From: Bradyrhizobium embrapense
GTDB taxonomy: Bacteria; Pseudomonadota; Alphaproteobacteria; Rhizobiales; Xanthobacteraceae
Length of the DNA: 64,000 nucleotides
Assembly (NCBI RefSeq): GCF_001189235.2
Contig: NZ_LFIP02000001.1
Coordinates: 124,001 to 188,000, forward strand
Direction of reading: 5' to 3'
Part shown: one piece after another, positions 8,108-15,921 of the stretch
Layout: every line of letters begins with the position of its first letter
How positions within the stretch are numbered: position 1 is the stretch's first letter
Translations under genes and position numbers: made by a program
Notes under the pieces: generated by a model
The model's database searches: none
The model's input: only the letters and a program-made list of their open reading frames with translations
Told to the model about the DNA's origin: nothing

Positions 8108-9852
8108 TGGCGCGCAGGGGCACGATCAACGTCCACCTCGAGGGCCGCGGCGCGATGACGCTGCGCGAGGCCAATTACGTCACTTCCGGCGGCGAAGGCT
8201 CGATCTACCGGACCGGCAAGACCATCGTGAAGCTCTACACCGACGCCGACAAGATGGCGCGCGACGGCATGCCGGAGAAGGTGAAGGCGCTGGCCAGCCT
8301 GAAGCATGCCGGCATCGTGGCGCCGCAAGGACTGGTGCTGGATGACTCGAGGAAGCCGGTCGGCTTCTACATGCCGTTCGTCGACGGCGAGCCGATGTCG
8401 CGGGTATTCGTGTCGGATTACCGGGTGCGGACCGGTTTCGCGGATGGCGACGCCGTCGCGCTGACGCAGTCCATGTACGAGATCGTCGAATATGCCCACA
8501 GCCAGAAGGCAGTGCTGGTCGACGCGAACGAGCTCAATTGGCTGGTCGGCTTCCGGAAGGGTGCCGCGGCGACCGCCTCGGTGATCGACGTCGATTCCTG
8601 GGCGATCGGCCGCTGGGGCGCCTCGGTCATCATGCCGTCCATCCGCGACTGGCACGCCTCCTCGTTCGATGCTCAGACGGATTGGTTCGCGTGGGGCATC
8701 GTGGCGTTCCAAGTCTTCACCGGCATCCACCCCTACAAGGGTCGGATCGAAGGCTATAAGCCTGCCGATCTCGTCCAGAGGATGAAGGACAACGCGTCGG
8801 TCTTCGACAAGCGGGCCAAGATGCCGCTGTCGGTCCGCGACTTTGCCTGCATCCCTGGCCCGCTGCTGGACTGGTTCCAGACCACGTTCCAACTCGGCAA
8901 GCGCGGGACGCCGCCGGCGCCGACGGCAAAGGGCAAGCCGGCGAAGGCGGCGCAGATCATGCGGGCCGTCACGACGGCGACCGGCGGCGCGCTGGTGTTC
9001 GAGAAGGTGTTCGCGCGTGGCGGCTGGCATGTCACGCGGGTCTGGGCGAACGGCGCCGCCCGGCTGACGTCCGGCGAAGTCGTCGACCTCTCGACTGGCG
9101 GCGCGATCGCGCACCAGGTGCCGGCGGACGCCGAGGTCATCAAGGTCCCAGAGGGTTGGGTCATTTCGCTCCCGACCCAGAACGAGATCCTTTTCGCGCA
9201 CATCCCGTTCGAGATGGTCGGCGGCGCCGGCGGCCGCAGGTTTGCCGATCAGCCGGTACCGCTCCGCCGCGTCTTCCGCGCCGGCGAGACGCTATTCGGC
9301 GTCACCGACCGCGAGTTGATTGAGCTCGAGCTCAACGATGTCGGCGGCCGGCCGCGCATGATCATGGATCGGCGCTGGAACATGCTGGTCGGCGCCACGA
9401 CCTGGTTGGATGACGTCGCCGTTACCGACGCGCTCGGCAACGCCTTCGTGGTGCTCCCGCATGCCGGCGGCATCTCGCAGATCCGGGTGCCGGAGCTCGA
9501 CGGCGGGACAATAGTCTCAGGCAAGGCCGCAGGTCGCTTCGCCGCCTTCGCTGTCATCAGCGGACAAGGAAACTTCTACCGCATCGAACTGACGTTCGAT
9601 CGCACCTTCACGACCTATCAGGTGTGGACCGGGCCGGTCGACAGCGCCGAGCTCAACATGGCCATCCTGCCGCGTGGGGTCGCTGCCACCATCACCAATG
9701 ACTTCGAGATCACGATCTTCGTCCCGACCACGGGCGTCATGAACAAGGTCCGCGACACCGGCGTCAGCACCGCGATGAAACTGGCGGCCTGGGGCGAGCG
9801 CATCGTCTACCTGATCGACGGCGCCGTCTGGCAGATGAGGATGGCACCATGA
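8107..9852 (+). CDS. protein kinase-like protein with C-terminal propeller-like region
   Basis: 581 residues. The kinase core is readable: glycine loop SGGEGSIY (27-34), ATP-anchoring K42 in IVKLY, catalytic-loop D139 and N144 in VDANELNW, and metal-binding D161 in VIDVDSW, which replaces the usual DFG. The HRD motif is therefore non-canonical (VDAN-type), as in kinases of TerY-P modules. From about residue 280 to the end the sequence consists of short beta-strand repeats with hydrophobic-Gly turns, suggesting a beta-propeller or similar all-beta sensor; that is inference. It overlaps the preceding and following genes. It likely phosphorylates the vWA partner and is opposed by the PP2C enzyme. 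Confidence 0.8.
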   Translation: MARRGTINVHLEGRGAMTLREANYVTSGGEGSIYRTGKTIVKLYTDADKMARDGMPEKVKALASLKHAGIVAPQGLVLDDSRKPVGFYMPFVDGEPMSRVFVSDYRVRTGFADGDAVALTQSMYEIVEYAHSQKAVLVDANELNWLVGFRKGAAATASVIDVDSWAIGRWGASVIMPSIRDWHASSFDAQTDWFAWGIVAFQVFTGIHPYKGRIEGYKPADLVQRMKDNASVFDKRAKMPLSVRDFACIPGPLLDWFQTTFQLGKRGTPPAPTAKGKPAKAAQIMRAVTTATGGALVFEKVFARGGWHVTRVWANGAARLTSGEVVDLSTGGAIAHQVPADAEVIKVPEGWVISLPTQNEILFAHIPFEMVGGAGGRRFADQPVPLRRVFRAGETLFGVTDRELIELELNDVGGRPRMIMDRRWNMLVGATTWLDDVAVTDALGNAFVVLPHAGGISQIRVPELDGGTIVSGKAAGRFAAFAVISGQGNFYRIELTFDRTFTTYQVWTGPVDSAELNMAILPRGVAATITNDFEITIFVPTTGVMNKVRDTGVSTAMKLAAWGERIVYLIDGAVWQMRMAP

Positions 9853-10175
9853 CCGCCGGCCGCGCTTGGGTGAAAGACCGGCTCGCCGCGATCCGATCGC
9901 TGGACGAGACCACGTTTCAGAAGTTCATGACCAAGTGGAACATGCCGCAGCCGCGACAGTGGTTGCCGCAGGCCCGGCTCGTTCTCATGCACAAGATGCG
10001 GTGTGATGCCGGCATCGTCGGGTTGACCGAGGAAGAACGCCAAGCCTCTCGGGACTGGCTGAAGCAGAACGGCTACAGCGAGTCGACCGCTCAACCCGGC
10101 GGCTGTCCTGCCTGCGGACACATCGGCCCATCGTTCACCGACTGCCCGACCTGCGGAATGGGAGCGAAGCAATGA
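9849..10175 (+). CDS. small protein with C-terminal zinc ribbon
   Basis: 108 residues, ATGA-coupled to the kinase gene. The N-terminal part is helical and basic; the C-terminus carries CPACGH and CPTCGMG, two CX2C pairs 15 residues apart that form a zinc ribbon. No enzymatic motif is visible. It may belong to the triad operon or to the following methylase. Confidence 0.55.
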   Translation: MTAGRAWVKDRLAAIRSLDETTFQKFMTKWNMPQPRQWLPQARLVLMHKMRCDAGIVGLTEEERQASRDWLKQNGYSESTAQPGGCPACGHIGPSFTDCPTCGMGAKQ

Positions 10176-10912
10176 CGGCACCGCTTTTCGCTGGCATGGG
10201 CGCCCATCAGACACCGCGGCGCAATCGCACCGACAACTGGCTGACGCCGCCCTGGCTGCTGCGCATGCTCGGCGGCTGGGAAGCGTACGACTTGGATCCG
10301 AGCGCGATGGTCGACCAGCCGTGGCCGACGGCCCGCCGGCACTACACCATCAACGACAACGGCCTGCTGCTGCCGTGGGAAGGCGACGTCTGGCTGAACC
10401 CGCCCTATCTCCGCGGGCTGCTCGGTCGCTTCATGGCGAGAATGGCCGCGCACGGTCGCGGCATCGCGCTGATCTTCGCCCGCACGGAGACGTCGACCTT
10501 TTTCCGCTACGTCTGGGAGCGCGCCACCGCGGTCTTGTTCCCGCGCGGTCGGATCGACTTCTGCACCCCGGACGGCGGCACCGCCGGCGACTCCGGCGCG
10601 CCCTCCGTTCTCTGCGCCTATGGCGATCGGCACGCCGAGGTGCTCGCCGCCGTCGATCCCGACTTCGGTCAATTCCTGCCGCTGCGGCTGCCGCGGAGCG
10701 TCGCGGTCCTGGCGCTGGCGACGACCTGGCGCGAGGCGATCGTCGATTGGCTGCGCGCGCAGCGCGGTCCCGTCGCCCTCGCCGAAATCTACCGCGCCTT
10801 CGCGTCTCACCCGAAGGCGGCCACCAACCCGAATTACCAGGCCAAGATCCGGCAGGTGCTCCAGCTGGGCGCCGGCGTTCGGGTCGGTCGCGGACAATGG
10901 AGCGCAGCTTGA
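10172..10912 (+). CDS. phage-type DNA N6-adenine methyltransferase
   Basis: 246 residues, overlapping the previous stop. WLTPPWLL and DLDPSA near the N-terminus and the catalytic NPPY (76-79, in VWLNPPYLRG) identify a phage Dam-like adenine methylase. FARTETSTFF and RGRIDF are further family landmarks. The last 65 residues (from ALAEIYRAF) form a helical, winged-helix-like extension ending in VGRGQWSA, which may provide DNA recognition. It would protect element DNA from host restriction or time its replication. No cognate endonuclease is adjacent. Confidence 0.8.
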   Translation: MTAPLFAGMGAHQTPRRNRTDNWLTPPWLLRMLGGWEAYDLDPSAMVDQPWPTARRHYTINDNGLLLPWEGDVWLNPPYLRGLLGRFMARMAAHGRGIALIFARTETSTFFRYVWERATAVLFPRGRIDFCTPDGGTAGDSGAPSVLCAYGDRHAEVLAAVDPDFGQFLPLRLPRSVAVLALATTWREAIVDWLRAQRGPVALAEIYRAFASHPKAATNPNYQAKIRQVLQLGAGVRVGRGQWSAA

Positions 10913-11319
10913 GGCCCTCTCTGACAATCACAAAGGTGAATTCTGGAAATGGAGACGACCGGGTCCGCGTCACGATTAGATCCGGGCAACGGGTCATAGC
11001 TCAGACCGAGTGTAGTCTTGAGGATTACGCGAAGGCGCAGTTCGGGCTGTCAGAGGTGGCGGTCAATCTGGTTACTCGCGAAAGCAGTGCGGTGCCGGCA
11101 GACACGATCTCGGCGGGCATTACCGAGCAAGTCGCCATCCTCTACTCGGACGGATCGTTCAACGTCCTCGGGACGAAGCGCGATCGCGCGAGGATTCTGG
11201 CGGAAGCGCGGGATCAATGCGCCGACGCAAATCTCTACGAGAAACGCCCCTCCCACCTCGCGCGTGTCGTGTTGGTCGAAGTCTTGGTCAAACGCGACAT
11301 CCCCGAAGACGAGAAGTGA
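10897..11319 (+). CDS. hypothetical protein
   Basis: 140 residues from the ATG at 10897; a TTG at 10909 that overlaps the methylase stop is an alternative start. The sequence alternates beta strands and helices (VRVTIRSG, VARVVLVEVLV) and has no recognisable motif. Base composition is slightly less GC-skewed than its neighbours in the first 150 bases. It sits between the methylase and the exonuclease. Confidence 0.5.
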   Translation: MERSLRPSLTITKVNSGNGDDRVRVTIRSGQRVIAQTECSLEDYAKAQFGLSEVAVNLVTRESSAVPADTISAGITEQVAILYSDGSFNVLGTKRDRARILAEARDQCADANLYEKRPSHLARVVLVEVLVKRDIPEDEK

Positions 11320-11321
11320 TC

Positions 11322-12239
11322 ATGATCATTCGCCCGTGCGATGTTGAGACAACCGGTCTCGAGGCCTCCGACGAGGTAATCGAGATCGGCTTCACTGACC
11401 TCCGGAATGTCAGCGATATCTGGGGGCTGTCGACGGTCAGCAAGCAGACATTCATCCGTCCTGCCCGGCCGATCCCGCCCGAGTCGTCGGGCATTCACCA
11501 CATCACGGATGACGACGTAAAGGACGCGCCGTCCTGGGCGGACGGATGGCGCATGCTAGTCGAGACACCGAACGACGACGGCAAGATCATCTTTGCCGCA
11601 CATGCCGCGTACTACGAGCGGCAATATCTCGATCACCTGATCCAGGCCGATTGGATCTGCACCTGGAAGTGCAGTCTCCGGCAATGGCCGGAGCTCGCGA
11701 GCCACAAGCTGCAGGCGCTGCGCTATGCGCTGAACTTGCCGACCGACCCAGAGCGCGCCTCACCGCCGCACCGTGCCGCGCCGGACTCCTATGTCTGCGG
11801 TTTGGTGTTGCTCGAGCTGCTGGAGCATCAGACCGTTGAGACGCTCCTGCTGTGGTCCTCCGAGCCCGCCGTTTTCACGAAGTTCGATTTCGGTCAGTTC
11901 GACGGCAAGCCGCTGTCCGCCGCCGACGACGGCTATCTCGATTGGCTCGCCAACAAAGACCATAAGATGGGCGAGGACTGGCGCTGGAACGCGCGCCGCG
12001 AGATCGAACGGCGACTGATCGTAAAGCGCAAGCAGGCGCTGGATCTCCTGCTGCCCGCGATCGCCGGCGCAGCCACCGTCACGGACCTCGAGAATTGGTA
12101 CCACGGGTCGGCGGAGTACCTGGCCAAGCACGGCATCATCATCGGATCGACCGACTATCAATCGCTGATCTCGGCCTGTGCGGCACGGAAGAAGGTGTTG
12201 ATCGAGGGCGGCCAGCCGCAGTTCGGCGGCACGCAGTGA
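11322..12239 (+). CDS. DnaQ/ExoX-like 3'-5' exonuclease
   Basis: 305 residues from the ATG at 11322. The first exonuclease motif is CDVETTGL (D7, E9), the third is HRAAPD (HX4D). The second motif reads AHAAYYERQYL, where the usual Phe-Asp is Tyr-Glu. After the nuclease domain comes FDFGQFDGKPLS...GYLDWL, the C-terminal signature seen in exodeoxyribonuclease X. The last 80 residues are helical and unknown. The enzyme likely trims single-stranded or mismatched 3' ends during element replication or recombination. Confidence 0.75.
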   Translation: MIIRPCDVETTGLEASDEVIEIGFTDLRNVSDIWGLSTVSKQTFIRPARPIPPESSGIHHITDDDVKDAPSWADGWRMLVETPNDDGKIIFAAHAAYYERQYLDHLIQADWICTWKCSLRQWPELASHKLQALRYALNLPTDPERASPPHRAAPDSYVCGLVLLELLEHQTVETLLLWSSEPAVFTKFDFGQFDGKPLSAADDGYLDWLANKDHKMGEDWRWNARREIERRLIVKRKQALDLLLPAIAGAATVTDLENWYHGSAEYLAKHGIIIGSTDYQSLISACAARKKVLIEGGQPQFGGTQ

Positions 12240-12814
12240 ACGCCGCCCTCCACAATCCCGGCGGCAAGGTCAAGCTGCGGCTCGCCGACGGTGTCGGTGG
12301 CGACGCCATGTTCTGGGGCGAGAACGACTGCTACCGCCCGATCCTGACTCGCAAGTGGGTAAACCTGTTCACCGCCGAGACCAGGCTGCCGAACAATTTC
12401 GTGCTCTGGATCGGGATGAACCCGTCGACCGCCGACGCATCATTCGATGATCCGACCCTGAACAAGGTGATCGACTTCTCCATGGCGTGGGATTTCGACG
12501 GCCTCGCCATGATGAACGTCTGCGATTACCGGGCGACCGATCCGAAGCATTTACTGAAGGACGGCGTCGCGCCGCGGAGCAAAGGCAACCTGCCGCTGAT
12601 ACGCGATACCGCAAAGCAAGCCGCCAAGGTCGTCGCGGCTTGGGGCAACCTCGACCGTCGGCTGGCGCATTTCGCGGTGGATACCGAAGACGCATTGCGC
12701 CGGGACGGAATCGAAATGTGGTGCCTTGGCCTCAACAAAGGCGGCACGCCGAAACACCCGCTCTACGTCCGCGGCGACACCCCCCTCGTTCGATTTAAGG
12801 AGATTCCTGTATGA
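12236..12814 (+). CDS. DUF1643-family protein
   Basis: 192 residues from the GTG at 12236 that overlaps the preceding stop as GTGA; no ATG lies closer. Landmarks are LWIGMNPSTAD, DDPTLNKV, MMNVCDYRATDP and LGLNKGGTPKHPLY, which match the DUF1643 family often found in phages and next to restriction or repair genes. The family has a predicted nucleotide-binding alpha/beta fold without established activity. An AAGGAG ribosome site for the next gene lies in its last codons (about 12798-12803). Confidence 0.75.
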   Translation: MNAALHNPGGKVKLRLADGVGGDAMFWGENDCYRPILTRKWVNLFTAETRLPNNFVLWIGMNPSTADASFDDPTLNKVIDFSMAWDFDGLAMMNVCDYRATDPKHLLKDGVAPRSKGNLPLIRDTAKQAAKVVAAWGNLDRRLAHFAVDTEDALRRDGIEMWCLGLNKGGTPKHPLYVRGDTPLVRFKEIPV

Positions 12815-14565
12815 CGTTCGCATTCCCGCGCGCCGTGTTGGAGCAGCACACCGCTTTCCTGGGTAAGACCGGCTCGGGCAAGACATCGACCGCGAAGCTA
12901 GCCGTCGAGCAGATCCTCGCCGCCAACCCGTCGGCTCGAGTCTGCGTCCTGGATCCGATCAAGTCGGACTGGTGGGGCCTCACCTCGAGTGGCGACGGCC
13001 GGCAGCCGGGCCTGCCGTTCTACATCCTCGGCGGCCCGCGCGGTCACGTCGCGCTCCACGAATCCGCCGGCAAGGCGATCGGCGAGCTCGTCGCCACCGG
13101 CGATCTGCCGCTGTCCATCATCGACATGGCGGACTTCAGCGCCGGCGGCCTCCAGAAATTCTTCAACGACTTCGCCCCTGCCCTCATGAAGCGGATGCGC
13201 GGCGTCGTCTATCTCGTCCTTGAGGAGGCGCACGAGTTCGCGCCGAAGGAGCGTGCCGGCATCGGCGCCGAAACCATGGCGATCCACAACGCCAAGAAGC
13301 TGGCCACCGCGGGCCGGTCGAAGGGCATCCGCCTGATGGTGGTGACCCAGCGCACCCAGGCGCTGCACAACGCCGTGCTCGGCAGTTGCGACACCATGAT
13401 CGCGCACCGCCTCACGGCGCCGGCCGATCAGGATCCAGTCAAGAAGTGGCTGAAGGGCAATGTCGACAAGGCGGTCTTCGAGCGCGTGTCGTCATCCCTG
13501 GCTTCCCTGAAGACCGGCACCGGCTGGATGTGCTCCGGCGAGGCGCAGGTCGCCGACCTGGTGCAGTTTCCGAAGATCTCGACCTTCGACAATTCCGCGA
13601 CGCCGACCGACGGCGACGCCGAATTTCAGGTCACCACTGCACCGGTCGATCGCGACCGGTTGCGCGCCATCATCGGCGACGTCGTGAAGCAGGCTGAGGA
13701 GAATGACGTCCCGCGGCTGCGGGCCGAGATCACGCGGCTGACCGCCGAGTTGGCGAAAGGCGCACCAGCGCCAGCCGCTGGCGCCGCCCGGGAGGAGATC
13801 GACGCCGCATATCAGGAAGGGCTGTGGGACGGTCTGCATCCCTTCCTCGACCTATTCGAGGACTTCAAGGTGATCGGCGCGGGCGTACAGAACCTGCTCG
13901 CCCGTGTCGGAGAGGTGCAAGCAAAACACAAAAGCGCTGTGGACCACGCTCCCGCGCATGCGCGCGAATTGCGCAACCACCGCTCTTTGCTGAAGCCGGC
14001 CTCGCCTTCCCTGGCGGCCCCTCCCCGCGCGGCGGCGCTGCCGGCGCCGCCTCCTCGGCCAACGACGGCGGCGAGCGGTGATGGGAGCCTCTCGCCTTCG
14101 CTGCAGAATGCCCTCAACGCGATCGCTTGGTGGCACAAGATCGGCCACGCCTCCATCGAACGCGCGCGGGCCTGCGTCGTCGCGGGATTGAGTCCAAAGG
14201 CTTCCACGTTTGGAGTCTATCTCGCCGAATTGGCAAAGCGCGGACTCGTCACGACCGCGGTGCCAGGGAAAGTGTCGCTGACCGATGCCGGGCGGCAAAA
14301 AGCAGTGTTCCCAGCGGCGACATCGGCCGCGGATCTGCGCGCGGCAGCGGACTCACTCCTCAGCGGCCAAGAACGCAGGGCCTTCGACGTCGTCTATCGC
14401 GCCTACCCAGGATCAATCGCGCGCAAGTCGGTCGCGGAAGCGATGGGCTTGTCGCCGAGCGCAAGTACCACAGGCGTCTACCTCGCCGCCGTCGCCGGGT
14501 ACGGCATCATCGTGAACGCCGGACCCGGCGAGGTCCGCGCGGCAGACTGGCTGTTTACGACATAG
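12811..14565 (+). CDS. HerA-like (DUF87) ATPase with two C-terminal winged-helix repeats
   Basis: 584 residues. Walker A is GKTGSGKT (18-25) and Walker B ends in YLVLEEAHEFAP (E138/E139); a VVTQRTQ sensor-type strand follows, all typical of the HerA/FtsK DNA-pumping ATPases. A coiled region near residues 290-330 is followed by a Pro/Ala linker and two tandem winged-helix-like repeats that share GLSPKAST/GLSPSAST, GVYLA and PGKV/PGEV. HerA normally works with the NurA nuclease; no NurA is visible. It could move DNA, partner with the exonuclease upstream, or act in defence; undecided. Confidence 0.8.
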   Translation: MTFAFPRAVLEQHTAFLGKTGSGKTSTAKLAVEQILAANPSARVCVLDPIKSDWWGLTSSGDGRQPGLPFYILGGPRGHVALHESAGKAIGELVATGDLPLSIIDMADFSAGGLQKFFNDFAPALMKRMRGVVYLVLEEAHEFAPKERAGIGAETMAIHNAKKLATAGRSKGIRLMVVTQRTQALHNAVLGSCDTMIAHRLTAPADQDPVKKWLKGNVDKAVFERVSSSLASLKTGTGWMCSGEAQVADLVQFPKISTFDNSATPTDGDAEFQVTTAPVDRDRLRAIIGDVVKQAEENDVPRLRAEITRLTAELAKGAPAPAAGAAREEIDAAYQEGLWDGLHPFLDLFEDFKVIGAGVQNLLARVGEVQAKHKSAVDHAPAHARELRNHRSLLKPASPSLAAPPRAAALPAPPPRPTTAASGDGSLSPSLQNALNAIAWWHKIGHASIERARACVVAGLSPKASTFGVYLAELAKRGLVTTAVPGKVSLTDAGRQKAVFPAATSAADLRAAADSLLSGQERRAFDVVYRAYPGSIARKSVAEAMGLSPSASTTGVYLAAVAGYGIIVNAGPGEVRAADWLFTT

Positions 14566-14574
14566 GAGGCGCAC

Positions 14575-14952
14575 ATGAAGCTCGATCGAAATCTCAGCGG
14601 TGATGGTCGCGGCAAGTATGGGCTCATCCTGAACCGCGAACTCGCCCAGCGCGCTGCGGAAGCAGTCGTCGGCGCCAAGCCTGGCAATCAAGTGACCGAG
14701 AGCCAGTTGGAAGCGATGAAGATCGTCAACGCGGTGAGTTTCCTCGAGGCAATGGGGATCATCGACTGGGGAACAACGCCTGAGACGGAATTCTTCGTCA
14801 TGCGCCTGAAAGACGAGCACGCCGGCGCGGCGCTCGCAGCCTATGCGACCGACGCGAAGGCGCACGGAGATCCCGAGTACGCAAACCAGATCTATTACGG
14901 CTTGGCGACCCGCGCAGGCCGGCTCCACCCGCACAGCAAGAAACCCGACTGA
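14575..14952 (+). CDS. hypothetical protein
   Basis: 125 residues; GGAGG at 14564-14568 precedes the ATG at 14575. No known domain. The sequence is mostly helical with a central TESQLEAMKIVNAV segment and a C-terminal His/Lys-rich end. It begins 9 bases after the HerA-like gene. Confidence 0.6.
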   Translation: MKLDRNLSGDGRGKYGLILNRELAQRAAEAVVGAKPGNQVTESQLEAMKIVNAVSFLEAMGIIDWGTTPETEFFVMRLKDEHAGAALAAYATDAKAHGDPEYANQIYYGLATRAGRLHPHSKKPD

Positions 14953-14954
14953 TT

Positions 14955-15131
14955 ATGCCGAAGCGCGAACTGATCGACATCGCCGCCGAAGTGATGGTCG
15001 AGACACAGAGGGCATTCAAGATCTTCGACGGCAAGACCACCGAGTGGGTGCCGAAGTCGCAGGTCGAGCGCAACGACGACGGGACGTTCACGATGCCCGA
15101 GTCGCTGGCGAAGGAGAAAGGCTTCATCTGA
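14955..15131 (+). CDS. 58-residue hypothetical protein
   Basis: ATG at 14955, stop at 15129-15131 overlapping the next ATG. The product has a helical N-terminus (MPKRELIDIAAE) and a KTTEWVPKSQVE segment that resembles short phage proteins of unknown function with a W-x-PKSQ box followed by a Thr-Phe strand. It fills a gap that would otherwise be the only non-coding stretch in the operon, and the exact ATGA junction supports translation. Confidence 0.6.
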   Translation: MPKRELIDIAAEVMVETQRAFKIFDGKTTEWVPKSQVERNDDGTFTMPESLAKEKGFI

Positions 15132-15577
15132 TGAACGTGCCGTATAGCCAGGAGCAGTTGCTGGCCCGCGCCGAGACCACCGAGCGGATCGCCGAGCGAT
15201 GGAAGGCGAACCCCGGTTATGCCGAAACCCTGCGGATGGAGGTGTGGGCGCTGCGCACCGCCGCGGCACTGTTCTCGCCCGAGATCCAGGACTGGTTTGA
15301 GGGCACGCGGCTCGAGGCCGGCCACCAGGTCATCCGCTTCGCCGCGGAACACGATGCCGGCAAGACTGCCTTCGATTGGTTCTGGCTGGTCGGCTACCTG
15401 GCCCAGAAGGCGGCCGCATCGGCGGTGGATGGCGACGTAGAAAAGGCCATGCACCACACAATTTCGACGGCGGCGGCGTTACTGAATTGGCATCGGCATC
15501 TCTCGGGCGCGAGCCGCCTGATGCGACCGGGCATCGACCCTGTCGCGCGCGGTGTCGACGTGGAGACGACGACGTGA
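15131..15577 (+). CDS. hypothetical protein
   Basis: 148 residues from the ATG at 15131, coupled to both neighbours. Predicted all-helical, Ala- and Trp-rich; no catalytic motif seen. Its ordered overlaps support it as a genuine element gene. Confidence 0.6.
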   Translation: MNVPYSQEQLLARAETTERIAERWKANPGYAETLRMEVWALRTAAALFSPEIQDWFEGTRLEAGHQVIRFAAEHDAGKTAFDWFWLVGYLAQKAAASAVDGDVEKAMHHTISTAAALLNWHRHLSGASRLMRPGIDPVARGVDVETTT

Positions 15578-15921
15578 CCGAAGCACGGAACGAAAGCACC
15601 GAGGCGCTCCGCGGCGCCGATATCCGCTTCCGGGTCGACCCCGGCGACGTGCCGCCTGAGAAGGCCGCCCGCCGGCTGCACCTGACGCTCGACCGGTTCA
15701 ACGAATTGCTGCCCAACCTGCTGAAGCGCGGCTTCCCTCCGGCCGATCCGGACACCGGCATGTATAGCCTTGAGGCGATCGACGAGTGGAGAAAGGTGCG
15801 GGATGGGCTCAAATCGCCATTGACGGGCGCCAGCCATCCTCCCCAGGCTAACCAGCCGGCGGACAAGCCGATGTCGATGGGAGAGCGCTTTGCGGCCAAG
15901 AAGCGGAGCAGGCATGGTTGA
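15574..15921 (+). CDS. excisionase-like DNA-binding protein
   Basis: 115 residues from the GTG at 15574 (GTGA junction). Residues about 28-75 (PPEKAARRLHLTLDRFNELL followed by a Gly-Phe-Pro wing and SLEAIDEW) look like a MerR/Xis-type winged helix, and the tail is basic and disordered. A small DNA-binding protein overlapping the integrase start by 8 bases is the usual place for a recombination directionality factor. The role is inferred from fold and position. Confidence 0.6.
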   Translation: MTEARNESTEALRGADIRFRVDPGDVPPEKAARRLHLTLDRFNELLPNLLKRGFPPADPDTGMYSLEAIDEWRKVRDGLKSPLTGASHPPQANQPADKPMSMGERFAAKKRSRHG

